Shown in pieces: positions 21,531-33,600 of a stretch of DNA of 64,000 nt. Numbering within the stretch: the stretch's first letter is position 1; every line of letters begins with the position of its first letter. The DNA lies in assembly GCA_002118135.1 (NCBI GenBank), contig BDIU01000196.1, forward strand, positions 107,153-171,152. The letters are read 5' to 3'. The DNA is from Trebouxia sp. TZW2008. Taxonomy: Eukaryota > Chlorophyta > Trebouxiophyceae > Trebouxiales > Trebouxiaceae. The position numbers and the translations under genes are program-made. The notes under the pieces are model-generated. The model was not told the DNA's origin and searched no databases. It saw nothing but the letters and a program-made list of their open reading frames with translations.

Positions 21531-22420
21531 ATGTTTTCCAGTGGACCTGACAGTTGCCATGACTTTGCAGATAGACACTGCCTCCGGCCTGGTTCAGAGG
21601 AGTCCATGAAGCTCACTCAAAGCGTCGCTCAGGATGCAGATCTTGAACGATGGAATCACAATACCTCTCACTGCAAGTTAGCAAGCAGTGAAAGATGCTA
21701 TGATTCCATGGTCCAAGATCTGCAGCCTGTACAACGCTTCAAGATGAGCTTCATGGCCTGATTCAGAGGGGTTCACGAAGCTCATCCTGAAGCGTTGCAC
21801 AGGCTGCGGATCTTAGACCATGGAGTCATACCACCTCCCACTGCAAATAGCAAGCATGATGTGCCCAGTGGATGTGACGATTGCCATGACTTTGCTGATG
21901 CACGCTCCCTCTGGCCTGGTTCAGAGGAGTCCATGAAGCTCACTGAAAGCGTCCCCCAGGATGCAGATCTTGGACCATGGAGTCAGACCACCTCCCACTG
22001 CAAATAGCAAGCATGATGTGTCCAGTGGACCTGACAATTGCCATGGCTTTCCTGATAGACGCTCCCTCTGGCCTGGCTCAGAGGCATCCATGAAGCTCAC
22101 TCAAAGCGCAGCCAAGGATGCAGATCTTGAACACTGGAATCATAACACCTCTCACTGCAAGCAGTGGAAGGTATTATGATTCTATGGTGCAAGATCTGCA
22201 GCCTGTGCAATGCTTCAGGATCTTTTGTAAATAATGATCAGCTTCATGGACCCCTTTGAACCAGGCCATGACTTTGCTGATAGACACTCCCTCTGGCCTG
22301 GCGTAGCGGGGTCATCAAAGCTCATATTGAAGCGCCTTGCTCATTTGCAGTGGGAGGTATTATGACTCCATGGTCCAAGATCTGCAGCCTGGACAGCGCT
22401 TGATCCATGGGATCATTATA
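21531..22420. repeat. Acceptor-bearing repeats in both orientations
   Basis: Six or more copies of the 5' edge of the 21477-21327 exon with its upstream intron: minus-strand copies near 21800, 21960 and 22110, and plus-strand copies at 21708-21761, about 22180 and about 22370. The shared coded text is MVQDLQPGQRF, with the sequence GATCTGCAG ahead of the exon edge retained. Most copies have stops or frameshifts. Between them runs a second direct repeat built on CATGACTTTGCTGATAGACG-like text, period about 170 bp. Confidence 0.75.
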
Positions 22421-23400
22421 CCTCTCACTGCAAATGAGCATGAAGCATGAAGACTCCAGTGACCACGGTGATTGCCATGAATTCGGTGTCAGACATAGAG
22501 GATGGTATGGTCCAGCAGTGAACCACCATACTCATAAACTCAGTGATTGATATTGCAAAATACTTGTGTGTTGCATATTACGCATTGGCGCTGACATATT
22601 CCCTAATCACAATATGCACTGCATCTCAGTGATTCATACTCTGAAACACCATGTATTGCGCATTACGTGTTGCATATTGAGCTTTACGTATGATGAGTCA
22701 CTCCAGCACAGGCACAAGGTGTGTGGGGCCCAAGTCCTGTCTTACTCTGACCATGCAGTGACTCATTGTTTACCATTGAGCCATTTTCAAGAATACATTG
22801 CTTTGCTTGAGCGCATGTAGTCTTAAAGCCTGTAAATTGGATGACAGGGAGGCTGCTGCCTTGTGTTGAGTTGCACTTTCAGAGATTCCTTGCACAATGC
22901 ATCAAGTTGTTGCAGCTTTTGCCATGGCAGTTGTGCCGCCGTGACTGCTGGCAAAAGCACATTCATGCAGTTGCTCAGTCACTCACACGCTTAGCCATGC
23001 AACATGATGCAAGGCCAAAAACCCCATTCCTGGTGGTCAGTAGCATCCTGATCTTCTCACTCATAAGCCTGCATGTCTGGAGACACGCACCACCCGGAAG
23101 GCTTGGGTCAGCCCACAGATTGCACTATAGTCATCTCTCCATATAAGGACCCTTGGAATAAGGATATTCTCGATGTAAGGACAATGCAACTGGGAACCAA
23201 GCACTGCATTCTGACTATAGTGGTACTTCTGAGTAAGGACATTTCGATGTAAGGACATTTTTCTCCGGTAACACATGTTATTGTTATGTTGAGAGGTGAT
23301 TATAGGACTGTGGCATTTAGGACCAGGTTTAAGCTGTCAACAATGAGTGCGTGATGGTGCAGCATGAAGCAGACAGGCGAGCATAGCACATGTCTCACCT
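22421..23400. other. No gene recognised; contains a MITE
   Basis: Short AT-richer region with repeated TTGCATATTA/CGCATTACG text near 22566-22690 and the pogo-like MITE at 23126-23305. No convincing coding exon. Confidence 0.45.
23126..23305. mobile_element. Pogo-like MITE, copy A
   Basis: About 180 bp with ends TATAGTCATCTCTCCAT and, on the other strand, CTATAATCACCTCTCAACA. The interior shares long blocks with the element at 39547-39724, for example CAACTGGGAACCAAGCACTG. It has no coding capacity. TA at the ends fits the Tc1/mariner-pogo TA target site. TIRs are diverged, so this is an old copy. Confidence 0.65.
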
Positions 23401-23402
23401 CT

Positions 23403-24362
23403 CAATAATGAAATCTGCCTTTTGGGAGTACACATGGTCCTCAATGACCATGGACATGCCGGGCTTTGCCAGCTGAAGGCGCAGATGCGGCTTCACCAAG
23501 AACAGCTTTTAATTTTTGCCCCGGCCCTGCAGCATGGGAAAATCCTCCACTGAACCCATTATCAACTCCCTTGTTTGATCTCTTGTTGTCAATCAGATCC
23601 CTCTAAAGTGCAAGGCAGCAACAGACTATGAATAAGGTGAGGACTAGTGGCAGAGAACACTAATTCTGTTACAGCCAAAACACTTCTGATAGTGCTTCAG
23701 CTCTGATGCAGCATACGTTGATGTATGCAGCATAACCTTACCTACAGACAACATCTTATGCGATACACCAGCCCATTGATCAAGTAAGAGCTCAAGACTG
23801 ATGCTTGTGTTTTGGCCACTAACAAAACTTATAACAGCACATTCATGCAGCGCTTAATGTGGTACCTCCTGCTCTTGTTCAGCACAGAAGGACACAGCTT
23901 CAATCCTACACTCCGCCTCCTCTGCCAAGCGCTCCTTCCTGTCACTGTCTCGCCATTGCCACACAGGTGGCACTGGGTGAGCCTCAAAGACCTCCCTTTG
24001 CAGCACCCACCTGCAGCCAGTCATTCTCCAGTTCAAGCCATCCAGAAAGTTCTGCTGCACACCTGTCTTGACATCTTTGGTGATTTGCTGCACAGAGGGT
24101 TGCTTGCCTGACACTAAGTCAGGTCTTGCTGCATGAGCAAGGGAAGGCATGCACAACACTTCTGCTGTTGCGGAAGCACATCTTGTGGTTGAACAGGGTC
24201 TAGAACAGGGTCTGAGCACCCAGATGCAGTGGCAGCAGCCTACCCAGGTTTGATGAACTGCACTGGTAGGTCCTTGACGCCACGTGCAAGTGTGTGCACA
24301 TAGCTCTCAGGGTCCAGGCAGGGCCCAGCCAGAGCCATCCAGGTATTTTTATCTACTGTCAC
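23403..24362 (-). CDS. Unrecognised gene, internal exons only
   Basis: Frame-consistent minus-strand exons: about 24362-24241 (VTVDKNTWMALAGPCLDPES, then VKDLPVQFIKPG) joins in phase after a GGTAGGC donor to an exon near 24116 (QATLCAANHQRCQDRCAAEL, then WLELENDWLQ). A further exon at about 23510-23403 codes LFLVKPHLRLQLAKPGMSMV and YSQKADFIIER before a GTGAGA donor. Composition and junctions look real, but I do not recognise the family, and the first and last exons were not found. An upstream exon near 24600-24530 with a Lys/Arg patch (DSRKRSAAAA) is possible. Confidence 0.4.
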
Positions 24363-24662
24363 CTGCAAATCATGTCAGTAGTGGCAGACAGGCAGAACAA
24401 GAAAGAGATAAGATTGATCAGGTCGACAGGAGCAGCAAATAGCTGTTCTAGCGCTTGCAAGACCCTGACATCAGCAGATGATGTGAGAGTGACCGTAGGC
24501 TATGTCGCAAGTGGCCCGGGAGCTCACCCTCATTGTCGTGTGTGCTGCCGCAGCCGAACGCTTGCGGCTGTCAATGCGAGGGCTGACGGACAACCAAGGG
24601 GCCTGCGTGGCCCTCAGAAGCTAAACAAAAGTCAATGTCAACACCTCAAGCTTTCACGGTGA

Positions 24663-25520
24663 ACGGCTTATCCGCCACAGCTCAAGACATTTTGCTGGCC
24701 CTGACATCTGCAAGCCAGGTGGATTCTGCTCAAAATCAGCAGCATTGACCGGCGCATTCTGCAATTGTGTGGAAATGAAGCCCTCGAAGGTTTTCGCTTT
24801 CTTCATCCAGGCCGCACCGGGTGCAGTGCACCCTCACAACGATGAGGGTGAACGAACGTGCTTCTTGTGCCAGTCAACTGTTGGCACAGCTAAGTTTGCG
24901 ACCAAGGACGCGACAGCAACAGGTCAGCCGCTGAGGTTCCAACCCCCTCGATCCCTCCACACTGTGAGGCGGACGCGAAAGGCTTGAACTGTGACAAGTT
25001 GCCAACTACATGTCTGTTTGAATTGCATCATATATGAACTGCAGCGTCGAGGCCTATACACGTGCCTCTTGCTCGAGCAATCCTTGTGCCTGCTGACCCC
25101 AAACTTTGGAGCTGAAGGGTCTGTGGTCAGTGTCAAAATTTTTGCACAAGACCAGCCGGATCTGCTTACCACTCCCCATTCCCAGGGGTCAATTGCGCAC
25201 TCTATAGCTTGGTGCACAGAAGTGTTTTAACAATACCAAAGCAAATTGCGGGCTTAGCCAGGCCCTAGCTCACTGACTTCGCCCCTTGCACCAAACCAAC
25301 CTTGCTAATAAGTTTCTGGTGATGCCGTATGGCAGCAACGATGCAGCCATTCATGTTTGTGTCCCCCATAAGATGCTGTTTGATCAGGAAAGATGCATGA
25401 CAGGCAGAGGCAATTCTTGTCACAGCATGTCAAATATGGAACCCTTGTACATGATGATGCAGCTGTGAGCCTGAGGTGACTGATGTCGCGGTAACATCAT
25501 GAAAGTCTGGGTTCAATGGT
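24663..25520. other. No gene recognised
   Basis: Overlapping frames of 60-97 codons on both strands; none matches a family or joins across splice sites. Probably the upstream side of the minus-strand gene at 23.4-24.4 kb. Confidence 0.4.
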
Positions 25521-25707
25521 AAGCAGTCTGACTTCTCTTTGTAACAACTGTTTTAGTTACTGAGAAAATTGCCCTTGCATCAATCGTTCTTACTCAGAGG
25601 GACCACAGCAGTACTAGTAAGAAAGCAGTGGCTGGTTCCCAATTGCGCTGTTTTTGACATCAAGCATGTCGTTACATCGAGTGTCCTTGCAAAGAGAAGT
25701 CACTGTA
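25521..25707. mobile_element. Pogo-like MITE, copy B
   Basis: About 187 bp. The left end CAGTCTGACTTCTCTTTGTAA and the right end read in reverse, TACAGTGACTTCTCTTTGCA, form diverged terminal inverted repeats. The interior contains the GGTTCCCAATTGCGCTG block equivalent to GGTTCCCAGTTGCATTG of copy C, in the same orientation. No ORF. Confidence 0.6.
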
Positions 25708-25950
25708 GTATGAAGGCCTGTAACTACTGGAAATCTGTACATCACGACTGGCAACAACTCCTCGACTCCTTGACAGGCAAGAGATAGATGTAGGACCCAA
25801 GTAAGTTCTGAAGCGTGAGCTGTCCAATATATATAGAGCATCTGCACTCTGCTGTGGACATGCACATATGGAGAATCCTGCTGCTTGTTGCGGTCTGAAT
25901 GGCAGCCAAAACAATTTTTTGCCCAACTTCATGGGTGAAAGGTCCACTTT

Positions 25951-26023
25951 CGGGGGTTAACCGGATCGAACGATTGACCTTTAGATCTTCAGTCTAACGC
26001 TCTCCCAACTGAGCTAAACCCCC
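25951..26023 (-). tRNA. tRNA-Phe (anticodon GAA)
   Basis: A 73-nt cloverleaf on the minus strand. Acceptor GGGGGTT pairs with AACCCCC, followed by discriminator G; the D arm contains TAGCTCAGTTGGGAGAGC; the anticodon loop is CTGAAGA in the arm TTAGACTGAAGATCTAA; the variable loop is AGGTC; the T arm has AATCG-TTCGATC-CGGTT. It closely resembles plant nuclear tRNA-Phe in the D and anticodon arms. No intron. A T-run lies about 40 bases downstream. Confidence 0.95.
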
Positions 26024-27212
26024 CAGCGTAAGCCAGGGTTGCAGAAACTGTATTTTGGGTGCAATACAAATCATGTTGCACATGTACGTGCAGTATGAAG
26101 AGCTTCTGCCAAGCACCTTGCGGGCAGCTCAAATGTAATGAATCACATCCACACAGTCTCTGTCTTCAAGCTGCAGGAGCCAGTTTGGCAAGATTGCATG
26201 CGCAGTGGCTTGTCGCCAGCCTGTGCAAGTCTTGGACCAGAAGCTCAGCAAGCCTTTGCAGATACAATTGTGTTTAGACAACTCAAAGGATCCTTTTGCC
26301 CAAAAGATTTGGTCCGGAACAAAACCAGCCAACAGTACCACACTGACAGCAGCACTGTGCCTCGACCTCTACCTCATGATCTAGACCTGTGTTGTGCTGA
26401 CCTCAGGCATTCGAATGCCCAAATCAATTGAGTTCAAGACAATGGCCAATTCGGCATGCACTTGAACTTGTGAGGCTTCAAAAACGGCCTTAGGGTCAGA
26501 ATGGGTGTTGAGCAATCAGCAGCATGGCAAGCAAATCACTTACAAAATCACAGGAGACAAGCAGACAGTTAAAGCAGGAAATGCTTTATAGACAAATTGT
26601 GTCTGTTGCTGGATTATTTTCGAATGACGATCACTGTGTGGTCAGCATTTGGCGCTGAGGCCCTATAGAAAGGCGCACGTCACATGCAAGACAGGCTTGT
26701 TACATCGTGACAGCTGGATTAATCAAGTCATACAGTCCACACCTTACAGCAAAGCATGATTTGCACAAGTCCACAGCAGTCCTTGTGCAAACCTAATCGA
26801 AAGCTTGAGCATTCAGCCTGTCTTGCCTTCAGCAGGCAACTCAACTACACCTAAAACAAAAGCTCATATACATGATTTGCTGTACCATCAGATATAGGGT
26901 AATGTTGTTGGATGCTGTTGGATTTGAGCGTAAAACAGAAATAGGCTTAGGCTGTCACAGTCACCCTCAACATGCTGATCAACACCAAGAATACGCTGTC
27001 ACTATTTATTGCTCCTCTTTGATTGAGCAGCATGTCAGGAACTCTGGGACCATTGCTGACAGAAGCTTGAGTTCATTGCAAGAAGCGAAGATCCCTGATG
27101 CCCAATTACATGATGCAGCTTTGGCAGTATGGCCACAACATCATAATCAATGAATCTGCAGTGCCCTTGCCAAAGGGACATGAAGAAGGCTTGTCAAGCT
27201 AAGCAGGCCATC
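26024..27212. other. Intergenic between tRNA-Phe and the cyclase 3' end
   Basis: A plus-strand frame of 97 codons at 26138-26431 has reasonable composition (SGLSPACASLGPEAQQAFAD) but no family resemblance and no resolved splice sites. Nothing else supported. Confidence 0.35.
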
Positions 27213-30200
27213 TCAGGTCGTTGAAAACGGCAGCCCAAACACATCTAGCAGGTTGACCTCTGTCTGGTATTGGCATGTGGCATTGCCTTGTGACACGAGG
27301 GTGGCTTTGCCTGCATTCAGCTGGTAGTCATGCAGCTGCATGCGGCCTGCCAGCTCTGTGGGATATACCTGCATCACCTGCAGCACCAACCCAAATACTA
27401 TGCAATGCATGAATGACTCAGTGAATGTTATGCTACACAAGCTACAGCATGGTGCGGCATCAAAAAGGTGCTTGCTACTGGCTGAGATGCCATAAGGAGC
27501 ATCGCAGTCTGCAGCTGCCGGCTCTTTGATGGGGCAACTCCTTCCAAAACCACAAAGGCGGTCAGCAGAGCAGTAACCAGACATGCGCTGTGATGGTAAC
27601 ATGATCTGGCAGCACTTCAGTGTTTGATGCATGGGTGCTGTGATGGCAGTTTGCTGCATGCATCAAACATCACTTGCCTTGCAGGTCCCAGCAATGCCCT
27701 TGAACTTGAAGCGCCCTAGGCTCCACACTTGAATGGGCACCTTTTTCTGTGGGAAGGGCTTCCCTGATGCAAAGGCTTCATTCCACACCAGACTAGCGCG
27801 CCTGCGCCCACCTGTAGTCATGCCAGCACACTAAGCGCTGTCTAATGACCTGAACTGCTTCGAAGGCATGGCTCTGCATGGTTGCAGCTGGTGAATTGCT
27901 TTTCTGAGATGCCCTGTGATTGGGCTGCTGCAGCACATGCACACTGTGGTGCTGACACAAAACAGTGATTGTTGATTGCTGCAGACACCTAACAGTCAGC
28001 AATCAACAGGCTTTGCTAGGCAGCTTGACAGCAGACCCACTCATCAAACAAAGGGATTTGCTTGCTGAACTGATTTGGTCTTGGCTGAACGCTTTTGAAG
28101 GTGCCATGCAGCACGCAAGATGCGCGTCACAGCACTGAGCAGCATCTTTGAGTTTCTGGCCGCACTTTTCACCCTGCTTTGCTGTGGACGGTGGTGTGTA
28201 GTCTGGTGTATTGTTTGGTGAGGGTGGTCAACGTATCTGCTGTGTGAGGCGTTGCATGAGGCAAGTGACACTTTGACATTGCTTTGGTATACACAGGGCC
28301 TCTGACAGACAGATGTGGCAGTATGCATGCATATAGGTGCCAAAAGCAATGCGTTAAAGATGCATGCTGAGCTGCAAGGGAAGTCACGCCTGATCAAACT
28401 GATCTCACCTGCTGTGATGGTAACCAGCGCTGGCTGGACCTTAGCTGGCTTCATCAACCTTGGCATCGTAGACTTCTTAGCCAGCAGTGACCTTTTGGTT
28501 GAGGTACCCTGAAGAGGCTGCCGCTGCATCGTTGCTTTTGCCGGGACGGGGATCAGCTCCATGTCCGACTGCGAGTCCGTCGCTGAGGCATTGGCAGCGA
28601 GCTTTGTGGCTCGGTACTGCAACATGTGGCAGTTGTTGACAGACATCTGCACGCTGGCCGCATGCGCCGGCTGTGTGGCGGGCGCATTCTGCAGCTCAGG
28701 CGGCAGGAACACCGAGTCACCTATTCCTGCCAGACCTGCTGTCAGGTCTGGTCGGACCGCATCACCTCTGTTGCTATAGGTGAATGACGGCATGTTCTCA
28801 TCGCGAGGTGACGGTAGCTCCTCGACCTTGGTCAGCTCGTCAGGTCGAGGGGGATCTGTAGCAGGTGTCCAGGCGATGGCCTCTGGCTGCTGCTTCTGAA
28901 AGCTGCTGGTCTGCCTCAGCCTCAAGACAGCAAGACCAGAACCCGCGTCCATGCTAGCCCGTGATGGATCTGCACAATCACAGGCTTGTCTTGGCTTGTC
29001 TGCAGCAGGGAACACTGAGCAGCATGACGGTTGATCATTAGCCATGACTCATGGGCCGCATATACACAAGGACATGTCACAGGCTGGCAAATTCTCACCA
29101 TGCACAAGTGCTTGTTTGTGGCAGTCACAGATGGTGCTCTTGCACCCACAATGTGATGCATGCAGCATGTGAACAGCAGATGACAGATGCAGACTCTTGC
29201 TGTATCTGTCATTGCAAAGCAGACTGTGCATGGAAGCGCAGGATGTCAAAGTGCAGCTGACCTGTATCACTGAGATCTCTGGTTTGACTGCGAGTGCCAG
29301 CATCAGATGCCTTGTCAAACTCAGCATCCATCTGCATGGCTGCTGTGCTGTCAGCTTCGGTCAGAGACCCTTGCCAATGCCGAATCACATGCTGCATGAA
29401 TGTCTCTTCTGCCTGCAAGGCAGAGCATCATCTTGCCAGTCTGGCTTGAGGCTCAGCCACTAGACACTGATTGATACACTGATTCAAACACTAAAGAGAC
29501 ACTGGGTCAGCCAATGACTGCCAGAATTCATGAGGCTCGCGTTCACCAGTGTCTTTGCTCCTGCACCTGTTTCTTGCAAAGCATGGTCTTACAGCACATG
29601 ATGTTCTAGTGGATTTGCTGATGATCTTGCTGACCAGGCTCAAACAGCTTTGCAGAAAAAGATGTGCCTTCAACTGTACATATCTTTTGGACAACCATTG
29701 TTGACAATCATGCCATCTCACAGCACCAAGGACTGCAGCAGGATGCATGAGGTGGAGGTGGAGTCAAAGCATGTGCAACTCACCAGAATTTGGCCTCCCT
29801 TTGCAGCACACAGCAGCCGCGCTGCCCGATTGACTGCAGGCCCGAAGTAGTCAGCTCTGCCAGTGGACGTATGCGGGCAGATCTTTGCCATGTGCCCAGG
29901 GAAGATGCCAATCTGCACAACAGCCCACTAGTCAGCCTGACATATTATACCACATTCGTTCGTTTGTTTGTTCATTATGAACGTGGGCTAGGCATGCTCA
30001 GCAGGCCCAACTCGGTACGTACAGCAGCAATCAACTGTCTCCAACCAGTGCGCAAGAAACTGTCAGGCATCAAGTTGAAAACAAGTGTGCATTGGCTTTT
30101 GCTGCTGTCTTTGAAGGGTGAACAGCTGTCAAAGCAAAGACCGGAGCCATATTGTATCTGCAGACACGAGGTGCAAAGCTGACGCCTCGCATGTACTGAG

Positions 30201-30654
30201 GCACAGGCTATATGTTACTTCAACCTCAGTAGACACAAGCTCAAGCCATGCAGCGACATGCTTTGCTGACGTGACATTGCAGTTGAAGGCAAATGTGCAG
30301 AGTACACAAGGCTCAACAGCCCAATGCCGTACAAGCCAGAGCTGCATACCTTGGCAGACAAGCCCTTCATCAGAGTGTGCCCCTGCTCATCTTTGACTTC
30401 TGCTGTCAGCTCGTACAGCTCTAGCATTGGGCTCCAGTCCACCCTGGCAACCACACAATAACTCAGACTGTCTTCTGAAAGTCTTTGTGATCTTCTTCCC
30501 GACACAAGACAGAGGCAAACAGATGCAGACTCTTTCTTAGGTTGAGGAGAGCATGATGCTCATGTCGCACGGCATGGACGATTTACTCTGCTTTGCCTCC
30601 AGTCTGACTCAAGCTCCAATATGACAGCTAGAACCAGGTGACAGTCAGTCAGTT

Positions 30655-30686
<32 letters not shown>

Positions 30687-33600
30687 CAGCAGATTGTCTG
30701 TGCTTGCTATGCAAATGCAGAGTCACATTTGATGCTGCAGCTTCAAGAAGTTTGCCAGGGCAATAGGCTTTGCTTGATGATCAGCAAGCAGCAAATGTGG
30801 CAACGCACAGAATTGAGTGCTTCTAAGCAGCCTCAGACAGCCTCAGGAAGCTGACAAGCAAAGCTCAGACTGTGCATAGCACTCTGTACCTAGTATCACA
30901 GTGAGGTGCAGTGATCATGTGTTAGATGTAAACGTACAGCAATTTTGCTCATTGTGTGAAGGGTGCTCACTTCAGCATGGCTAGTTGTAGGGTGATGGAC
31001 CACTCAATGGCAGCCCATGGCTTGTCAAAGGCTATCATGAACAGCCCATCCTGCAGGAGCAGCAATGGCAGCATTCATTTACTTTGCAGCAGCTGTTTCT
31101 GCAGTAGACTGGCTGGAAGGCTCTTCCACATTGCAGATGCAGCAATCTTGCACAGACAACAGCACCCAGCATGCACGCTAGCACAACTACCTCTTGACAT
31201 GCAGACTTTGCACTTGCTCAGCTGTCAGCGTCCAAGTCAACAGAAGGCCAACCACTGACACACCCATAAGAAGCCAGTCATCTGGTTGAATGTGATAGCA
31301 TATGTACTCTGGTAGCTTTCCTGTCGGATTGAGCGGGTGCAGTGGCAACAATGACCGATGCGCTGCTAAGCAGGCAGGGTCAAGTTCACAAAACTATAGA
31401 CAGGCTATACTCTCAACAACAAAGCCATTAATGCAGAGCATGCTAGTCAAGCCATTGTTACTTTGATTGGGTCGCGAATCTACCTTCTCCTGACACTCAT
31501 AGCCATCACAAAGCAGCAGCGTGGTGCGCACGCAGGACTGGAACTGCAGCATGGCCTCCTGTGCACTAACCGCATCCAATGCAAACAGCGCCTGCACACC
31601 ACAAGTTGCATGACATAAAGTCCTGCTTATATCTGTGCACCAAAATTTCCTGTCAGGTACTTGGGGATCAACAAGCAACACAGTGCTGCTAACGCCTCTG
31701 AAGCTGTCACCACCAGCGGGGCTGATACAGGCTGCCAGCAAGTTGTGAGCAAGCGCCAGGCGTCAGCAGGAGTACATATGCATGTTGAAGACATGTAGAA
31801 CAATTGCAAGATTCTGACATCTAGAACAATTGCGAGATTCTGCTCACTTGAGGTGACCTTGTCTTGTTATCGGCCATTCTACAGCAGGTAATGTTCACAC
31901 AAACAGGCAGTGCTTCGTGACTTGATATGCACCATGTCACAGCAAACACGCTGTGTGTTGTTTGGGTGAGCACTACAAAGAAGAGCTTGCCTTGTAGTCA
32001 GCTGGCCCACAGAACACCATGGTGACATATGGCTTGTCCTGGCTGATGGCTTCTCCCTCTGTGTCCACGAAGGTGGCAGCCAGGGCACCAGGGGCATCAA
32101 AGAAGGTGTGCGAAATCTGCATGCACCACATGCAAGTCTTGATGTGTGTATACTGTTGCAATAGGGTAACATGCATTACTGGCCGGAGTTTGATGAATTG
32201 TTCCACAGGCAAAATCCTGCCTATGGTTGGGGTTTCCTTGCTCTGTGGGCATTGACAGAGAGGCACTGCTGTCTCAGAGCAAAGGCACATCCACAGCTGC
32301 ACCCTGGACATCAGCACATCCATGTCACAAGAGCACTGCCTGTTGCAGCAACCAACAATGTGCAAGCACAAAGAATGCAGACGGGCAGTGCAGAAGTGTG
32401 ATGCTGGAGAGCAAGTATGGGAATCAGCCTGCGGCCACAAATGAAAGCAGCAAGCTGCAAGAGACTGTCTACCTTATTGGTGCCATCCAGGGGTGCAAAC
32501 ATGGTCGCCCTGCCAGCCAGGCTATGACTCAAGATCTGGAGGACGTGCACACCCCCTGTGACAGACAGCCCAGGCGCGGGCATGCCAAGAGTTCTCACAA
32601 ACTCTACCAAGTTGAAGGCGCCCATGTCTACCACCATGCAAGACGCTGGCTGGCTGCCAGGTGTTGAGCTGCGCACCATGCTGTCTACATCTGTTTGAGA
32701 CGGCGCCCATCGTCCTGCACAACAAGTAACTGCTTCAGGAGCATGTGGAGCACGTACAGACACATCAAGCTGTACTGCAATGGGAACGTTGCGCATGGCA
32801 GAGAATGCATGCAACCTACTTGGCCCTATGCAGACGATTGTGAGCTCTTTGTGTAACAGGCACAGAGCCCCAATCATGCTATCTGTCTGGCTACAGCAGA
32901 CAACGAGCATGAGTCAGCTGCCAACCTTAGCACTGACAAGAGCCTCAAGTGATCAATGCCCAAAGCTCACACTGCCTGTTGAGTACTTACTGCTACTCTG
33001 AAGCCCGGACAAGCTGCTGATAGTTTTGTGTCAAGTCTTGACAAGCATTTTTTGCACGTGAATGCAGCTTTGCGTTCACACAGTTAGTACAACTTTGCAT
33101 GCAAGAGTCAGCACTTTGGCATGCCAGCCTTACTGCAACAGCATAACGAGGCAATGCGACTTGAAGCTTACTCTGCCAGACTTTGGTGGTGGTATGCCCT
33201 GCAGTGTGGGGCCGCCTGTGCCAAATACGGCTCCACACACTGCGATGCAGCTCGCCATGTCGCAAGGCTTTCAGCCCATGACCCTTGACACCTGGCTGGA
33301 ACCTGTACAGTCACCAGTAGCAACTCTATGCAAGCCATATTTGTTGTCATTGTGTGCATTTGCACAGACGTATGGTTTGACTTTGACGTAGCAGCCAGCA
33401 GTGCCAGCTGTAACAAGGCAGGCACAGCTTGCATGATGAATTGATTTTGTCAAAGGCGCTGTGTGCACAGAAGCTGTGCAAATGCCAAGCCTTGATGGTA
33501 ATCACACCTGCCAACTACAAGAGAACAGACATGTCAACTCAGTTCACTCAGGGCAGTTTGTAGAAGGACTGAGACCATCAGTCGTGATGCTGGACACAAG

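Noticed and set aside
28044..28408. C-terminal extension of the cyclase linker exon
   Set aside because: The frame passes a good donor at 28409 (GGTGAGATC) and then loses ordinary composition, so it is probably intron.
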